Part shown: positions 58,309-64,000 of the stretch, in pieces | Position numbering within the stretch: position 1 is the first letter of the stretch | Layout: each line of letters opens with the position of its first letter | Assembly (NCBI GenBank): GCA_013396995.1 | Contig: VWZP01008554.1 | Span: 515,304 to 579,303, forward strand | Source of the DNA: Dicaeum eximium | Lineage: Eukaryota; Chordata; Aves; Passeriformes; Dicaeidae | Length of the DNA: 64,000 bases | Direction of reading: 5' to 3' | Notes under the pieces: model-generated | Databases searched by the model: none | What the model was told of the DNA's origin: nothing | The model's input: only the letters and a program-made list of their open reading frames with translations | Translations under genes and position numbers: made by a program

Positions 58309-61300
58309 CTGGAAAAAAAACAAAACACAAAACACTCACTGAGGAGAAGGAATTCCTGGAATGAGGTGCTGACAGCAAACCCACAGTGCACTTAGGGGAA
58401 TAAAAAAGGGGAAAAATTGTCTTTCTTATGCAGAGGGGGAATAAACAATGTACTGGAATGTTTCACACCCTCCCATTTTCCCTGGGAATAGCAGAGCCTT
58501 GTAAACATGCCCCAGCTGTCCCTCAGCATCCTCCTCCTCCTCCTGTGGCACTGCTCACTCCACACCATGCTGGGCACACTCTGCCCATGGCCAGTGTCAC
58601 CTGCCAGGCTGTGACATGGCTGGGGACACAGCACTGCTGGATGTGGAGCCCCTGCCCAGCCCTCCCCACAGAACTCCAGCAAACCCTTGCAGGATCCAGA
58701 GGAGCGTTCCTGCTCCACCTCCCGCTGAGCTGCAGGAAGGAGCAGGAAGTTCTTCAGGGATATGCCTGGCACATCTCCACTCACTGCATGTCTGAGGGAT
58801 AAATGGGCATGGCTGGAGGGAATTCCACCAGGCTTTGGCTCACATTCCTTTTGCATAACATTTTTCAGTCCCTAGCAGCCACCCAAAGGCTGTTGATATT
58901 GGTCCCATCCGTGCAGGGATAAGAGCCAAGCACAGCCCTGAGGCCAGAGCACACCCTTCTCCTCCTCCTCCTTCACCCCTCCCATGCAGTGCTGCAGGGA
59001 TTGCACAACACTCCTGACCCACTGTGCCTCAGCATCCCTGAGGAGCCCGGGCTTGTTCCCTGGCCAAAGGGCAGGGCTCCACAGCTGTGCTGCCAGGCCA
59101 GGAGGGACACAGGACACTGGAGCAACACAGGCACTGCAGGGAAAACACACAGTGCACAGGTTCAGGGGGTGGGGTGTAGTGTGGGGAAACGTTTGGGGTG
59201 CAAGAATGATGGGTGGGAAGGAAAAAATGTATGGGTTTGTATTTGAGAGAGGAAGGAGTCTGCGATCTTATATATGAACCTTAACCAAAGAATAACTGGA
59301 AACAGAATGACAGAATGGTCTGAGTTGGGAGGGACCTTAAAGATCATCTGGTTCCAACCCTCCTGCCAGAGGCAGGGATGCCACTCACTAGACCACATTG
59401 CTCAGGGCCAAATCCAGCCTGGCCTTGAACACTTCCAGGGATGGGGCATCCACAGCTTTTCTGGGCAGCCTGTGCTAGGGCCTCACCACCCTCACAGAGA
59501 AGAATTTCTTCTTAATATCTAATCTAACCTTGCCCTCTGTCAGTTTAAAACCATTGCCCCTTCTATCACTGAGGTATAAAGAGTCCCTCTCCCTGTTTTC
59601 CTAAGTCCCCAAAACACCTGATTGAGGAGAACCTCTCCTCCAGTTTGCATTTATAACCTCTGGCAGACTATTTCTGCAAGAGGGGAGCCTTGTAAAAAGG
59701 GAGCTCACTTTCCTGATGGTTTACCAGAACCCCAGAATATGCATAAAGCATGGCTTAACTCCCTGGCAGAGAGAGACACGCTCCTTTACTACTTGGACCT
59801 GCCCTCCCTTTGAAGGTTGGGCTGAAATCTTTGAGCGATTCCCAGTCCAGGATTCCCAGTGCAGGACTCCCAGTCCATACATGCCCAGCAGGCACTACCA
59901 GCAGCTGCAGGGCAGGACTGTGTGGCAGAAGGGAGCCCAAACGTACTGTGAGGCGAGGCGGGGCCGGCGCAGGGACACGCTCAGGCTGCGCTTCCACTGC
60001 TTGTTCTTGCGGCGGTTCCGCACGCCGTCCTCCTGGTCCATCATCTGATCCAGGAGCGTCAGGTCGTCGGCGTTGAGCGGCGCCACCGAGATGTCCCTCA
60101 CGGCACGGAACTCGCCGCAGTTGTTCAGGTGCTCGTTCTCCAGACGGAAGAAGTTCCACACAAACCGCCTGCGTGGATGGATGGAGAGAAAAAGGGGGAA
60201 TTACCAACAGAGTTCCCCTTTTCCTGCGTTTGGCAAAGCATTGGGATGTGCACCTGGAGAAACATCCAGTGACTAACAGCAGCACCTGCTGCAACAGCTT
60301 TCCTCTGGAGAACAACAGAACCTGTCAGGCTTATTCCCTATCCTAACGCTGACAGCCCCAATATGGACAGCTGGAGATAACCAAGGTATGGAGGTAACCA
60401 AGCATTACAAGCCAAAGGCCACCTCCAGCATCTACATGAGTGAGGGTTGGCTTCAAGTTCTTCCCAGGAAGCCGTGGGGGTGGGCTTCCAGTTACAATAT
60501 AGGTGTTTAAAAGTCTTGGAACCTTGCAGGATCCAAATTGGTCAGAGAATACAAATTAGCATTTGGAAAAGAAGCAGAAGTTTCAAAACTGGGGACTTGA
60601 GAATCAAGCGAAGTTTCAACTGGAAATTTCAAAGAGAAATTAGGTAAAAACTAACCCCTCAAGATTCTGTCACAGTTCAGAAGGAACTGCAAACACAGTG
60701 TGAAGGATTCAGCTCTACACTGTGGCAGAGCCCCCTACCCCTTTCTCCACTCAGCACCCCGTTTGGATTAAATATTCCTGTTAATCCTGGTCTCCTTGAA
60801 ATAAAATCCAGTATATTCCACATCCAAGGATCCAGGCGCTTCTCCCCCATGCTGATGTTACAGAACAAAAAAGTGAAAATAAATCCAAGAGGAATGCTCT
60901 GCTCAGCCCAGCAGCCTTACCGGAACACCTCAAGTGGGGCAAACACAGTAGAAATGATGTCCGCAGCGTAGGGAAAGATTTGCATGGAAGTGAGGGAGAT
61001 CTGGATGGTCCACGCAAAACGCAGGATGACGTCTTCTACAATGGCACAGTAGTAGTATGCCTGAGGAGCAACAAGAACAAAACAGCTCAACAAACACCTT
61101 CTGCATCAAAAAGACCTCATCAGGTCTTTGGGAAGCTACAGAATCTGCTGCTCAAACTCAAGCAAAACGAACACAAATGATGTCTTGGAAACAAATCAGC
61201 TCTACTGCTGGAAAATCCCAGCCTGTAGCATTAAAATGCTCCAGTGGCCAACTGCAACATGCTCAAAACTCAGCAAGTTGGTTTAAAATGTGACAAGCCT

Positions 61301-61498
61301 GTCCTAAGGTAAGAGCAGGCTGCATACGCACTTTCTGTGGGTAGACAATTCCTTCTCGGAGAAAGGTATTTTCACCAGCATTTTTGTCAAAGAGACCCCA
61401 GTCCATCTTCAGGTCCCAAATGAGGGTATAGCAAGAGCTGATGAAACAGAAGATAATCCACAGGTAGAAGAACACTTGGGTGTCACTGTGGTTTTTAG
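58248..61498 (-). CDS. XPR1: XPR1 phosphate exporter, last four coding exons (partial gene)
   Basis: XPR1 exports inorganic phosphate across the plasma membrane and is regulated by inositol pyrophosphates through an N-terminal SPX domain; it is also known as a cell-surface receptor for some murine retroviruses. Only the C-terminal part is here: exons 61498-61332, 61060-60921, 60168-59947 and 58308-58248. They encode the end of the EXS membrane domain, including CYTLIWDLKMDWGLFDKNAG and GENTFLRE, then ENEHLNNCGEFRAVRDISVA and the cytosolic tail. All phases join. About 195 of some 700 residues are present; the rest continues beyond 64000. The extreme tail, ending EDLANEVNT, differs from the more acidic mammalian end. 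Confidence 0.95.
58309..59946 (-). other. XPR1: XPR1 last intron
   Basis: GT-AG intron of 1638 bases, with a CR1 copy in it (59303-59605). Confidence 0.7.
59303..59605 (-). mobile_element. CR1 LINE 3' end in XPR1 last intron
   Basis: 'Ttgggagggaccttaaagat', 'ccagcctggccttgaacact', 'gaagaatttcttcttaatat' and 'ctaaccttgccctctgtcag' are successive CR1 antisense landmarks. Its orientation matches the gene. Confidence 0.93.
59947..60168 (-). CDS. XPR1: XPR1 penultimate coding exon
   Basis: Encodes RFVWNFFRLENEHLNNCGEF, RAVRDISVAPLNADDLTLLD and the tail through SVSLRRPRLAS. Donor GTACGT, acceptor ACGCAG. The stretch RRKNKQWKRSLSVS is less conserved than the rest. Confidence 0.96.
60169..60920 (-). 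other. XPR1: XPR1 intron
   Basis: GT-AG intron of 752 bases with nothing else recognised. Confidence 0.7.
60921..61060 (-). CDS. XPR1: XPR1 coding exon, EXS domain
   Basis: Encodes AYYYCAIVEDVILRFAWTIQ and on to ISTVFAPLEVF, part of the last membrane helices. Donor GTAAGG, acceptor CCTCAG. Confidence 0.96.
61332..61498 (-). CDS. XPR1: XPR1 coding exon, EXS domain
   Basis: Encodes KNHSDTQVFFYLWIIFCFIS, SCYTLIWDLKMDWGLFDKNA and GENTFLREGIVYPQK. Acceptor TTCCAG, donor GTGCGT. It begins with two bases of a codon whose first base is in an exon outside the window. Confidence 0.96.
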
Positions 61499-61746
61499 CT
61501 GGAAAAGAGAAGAACAACATACTTCTGTAGAACTGAGAGCATGTTTCTTCTTAAAACAGCTACAAACTGCCTCATTTGAGCAGTGGAAATCACCTCTTCT
61601 ATCCAAGTTCTGGGAAAATACATCAAATACTATTCTGAGCCAAACCAAAAGCCTTAGCAGGACCTGCTTTATATTGTTATTCAAATTCCACTTTCATCTC
61701 GGTTCAACTTTCAGCATTTGGGATTGAAATTCACGTTAATATTTGG

Positions 61747-61912
61747 GACAGGCTCCAAGGGAAGTGGTCACAGTCCCAAGCCTGCCAGAGTTCAGGAACT
61801 GTTTGGGGAACACCCTGAGGCACACGGTGGGATTCTTGGGGGTGGTCCTATGCAGGGCCAGGAGCTGGACTCGAGGATCCTTGTGGGTTCCAGCTCAGGA
61901 TATTCCAAGATT
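61747..61912 (+). mobile_element. CR1 LINE 3'-end fragment in XPR1 intron
   Basis: 'Acaggctccaagggaagtgg', 'cagggccaggagctggactc' and 'atccttgtgggttccagctc' identify the same CR1 tail type as at 1485-1580. It lies antisense to XPR1. Confidence 0.85.
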
Positions 61913-63859
61913 TTTAATTTCTTGTCTTTATGGCAGAGCTGCTGTTCTGGCTGCGAACAGCAGGTGGAAGCTGAGGGCCACATTTCGCAAAGGACATGGG
62001 CTGGTACAAAGGATACAGCACTGACGCAGGGCTCAGTTAGGAGGCTTTGGTAAGAAAATATTTGAGTTTGTATTAACATCAACGACTGTGAACTAGTGCA
62101 CTAAAAGCCTGAAGAGCATGGGCAGTACAGGAATTACCACCAGCCATTTCAGAGCTTGTGGTGGCAAGGGAAAAGGCAGCAGTACATTAAAATGTACAAA
62201 TCCTAAAGTAGGCTCTGTATGGAGTTTTAAATACCCATATAGAGCTCTTCTTAGGACACAGGAGACTGTGGGCCCACCATCTGCTCAGCTGGGGATATGT
62301 TTTTCCAACGCTGTTTCCCACTCCCCCCTGAAGAGGTTACACTGCTCTCAATTTGGCTACAATTCCCTACATCAGCTGGCTGGGGAAAACCAAACAGAGC
62401 TGGTATTTCTGTTTGCTTTTGGAAAGCTGGCTCAAAAAAATCATGCAAATAAATCCCATTATGATGCTTCAGAAGGCTGATACATTTTGCACCTGGCTGC
62501 TAGCAGGAATCTCTCCTTTCTGTGCAACCTCAGCAATTGCTCATTCACCGATTCCCTCTAACAAAGCAAATAACATTTCCAGTACAAAAAAAGATGTTTT
62601 CAGCCCAAGCCCAATGCCACACAACACGACAGCACCTTTTCCTATATATGTGGCTTTAAAACAACAGAATCCCTGCAGCTGATCAGCCAGGGAGCAACAG
62701 GGCAATTTGCCCTCTCCTTCCCTCTATTTCCAGCAATTACGATTAGATGTAACGCGGCAATCCGATAAAATTAATGGAGGTGAAAATGAGAGAACATTCC
62801 TCCCATTACGCCTTTCAGGCTTCCTGAACATGATGTGCAGGATATAGGTCAAACCCACACGCTCCTTCCCCTCTAAAAACACGCCCTTAAGGCAAACCTC
62901 TGAACGCCACTTATGCAGCAAAGCCTGCTCTGCACAGTCGGTGCAGGAAAAGGGCATGGGATCGCTGCAGCTCCCTGGTCTGAGCAGCTTCCCTGCTTTG
63001 GGGCAAGGCTGGAAGCTTTAAGCACACCCCACATCCTCAGCCTGGCCAAGACACGGGTCTAGCATTGCATTCCTGGTCCCTGCAGAGCCATGACGTCACC
63101 TGGGAGCAGCGCTCACGGATGCCCAGGTACCTCAAACGCTGCTGCTGCTGCCTGGAAACAGCCTCTCCCAGGCTATTTTTAACATGCAGCTGCCCACAGA
63201 AAGGGACACAGGTGAGGATTTTGGAGCTTAGCAATGAGGGCTGCACTGCCAGGTTTCATTCCTTCCCCCCTCAGCTCCTCCAAAGCCTCCACAACATTAT
63301 TTCAGGAAGAAAAGGCAGATGCTGACATTCGGTGACTCATGAGACACTAAGCCTGTTCTTTCCAGCATTATTTTTAGCTCATTAGATCTCCATGTTTAGT
63401 TCCCATTACCAGACCCTAAAAGATAATTCAGAGGCAGTTCATGGGTTGTATGTGCTTTCAAAGCACCTAAAATGCTCCCAAACACCCTGTGAGGCTGCAG
63501 TGCTTCCTCTCACCTCAGGCTTGGAATTTACATCATGCTGCTTTGGGTTGGGTTTTTTTTTTTTTCCCTTAAGGACAGAATTCAGACAAACTGAGTTTTA
63601 TTCCACTCCTTCATGGAGCAGCCACGGAGAAGGCACTGCAGCCAGCACCATCCATCGCATCCCTGGCCTGAGCCATGCCCTGCAGGAGCAGGCAGAAGAG
63701 CAGGGAAGCATTGCTGGGCAGCTCTTTTGGAGTTCTGTGGTCATGGAGGGGCTGCTCTGCCCCCTGATTCTCATCCCCAGGCAAAGGGGCAAACAAAATT
63801 CTCTCCTAAGTTGGCAAATACAGAGGAAGGGGATTTCAAAGGTTCTCGCTGCTTAAACC

Positions 63860-63965
63860 TAAATCCCAGAATGGCTCAGGTTGGAAGGGACAGTGTGTCA
63901 CCTGGTCCAACCTCTCTGCTCAAGCAGGGTCATCCCCAGAGCACGTGGCACAGGTTTTTGTGAGC
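63860..63965 (-). mobile_element. CR1 LINE 3'-end fragment, near right edge
   Basis: 'Tcccagaatggctcaggttg' followed by 'gaagggacagtgtgtcacct' and 'ctgctcaagcagggtcatcc' is the antisense of a CR1 3' end. It may not continue past 63965. Confidence 0.88.
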
Positions 63966-64000
63966 AATTACAGAAAGTAGAACTGGGAAGGAAAAGGCCC

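Larger units (their letters stand above)
61499..64000 (-). other. XPR1: XPR1 intron, running off the window
   Basis: No further XPR1 exon was found up to the right edge. The stretch holds two CR1 fragments and a T-run at about 63554-63566. Confidence 0.75.

Noticed and set aside
1..64000. CRISPR arrays, bacterial operons, tRNA or rRNA genes
   Set aside because: Tandem repeats here lack spacer structure, the gene architecture is vertebrate, and I saw no tRNA cloverleaf or rRNA text. A covariance-model scan would be needed for a firm negative.

Overview
The window looks like avian nuclear DNA, most likely from a songbird. It carries many degraded CR1 LINE 3' ends, one LTR of a type I associate with passerine endogenous retroviruses, GC-rich CpG-island promoters, and four vertebrate genes in conserved order: IER5 (minus), STX6 (plus), KIAA1614 (minus), XPR1 (minus). 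This is the reverse complement of the human 1q25.3 order XPR1-KIAA1614-STX6-IER5, as I recall it. MR1, which lies between STX6 and IER5 in mammals, is not seen here. The species call is an inference from repeat content and protein similarity.

Layout. 1-18.9 kb is intergenic: no gene found, with two minisatellites, simple repeats, two CR1 scraps and one LTR. 18.9-20.1 kb is IER5, a single-exon immediate-early gene with a TATA/CCAAT promoter; its coding middle is missing at a single N. 20.3-28.5 kb is intergenic, with a GC-rich block near 22.4-23.4 kb and CR1 fragments. 28.6-42.65 kb is STX6: eight coding exons, all splice phases resolved, a 254-residue Golgi/endosome Qc-SNARE. Its second intron looks like a rare U12-type AT-AG intron. 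43.2-51.8 kb is KIAA1614, nine coding exons read on the minus strand, ending in a PDZ domain; STX6 and KIAA1614 are tail to tail. 52.9-64 kb holds the last four coding exons of XPR1, the phosphate exporter, and its 3'UTR; the upstream SPX and first membrane exons lie beyond the right edge.

The genes are not an operon-like unit. They are independently transcribed housekeeping or response genes whose neighbourhood is conserved. Three gaps or ambiguous positions (9857, 19711, 29088-29120) sit in homopolymer or GC-rich sequence and limit what can be concluded, especially for IER5. Exon coordinates below come from reading splice sites and checking that phases join; UTR ends, repeat borders and promoters are approximate.
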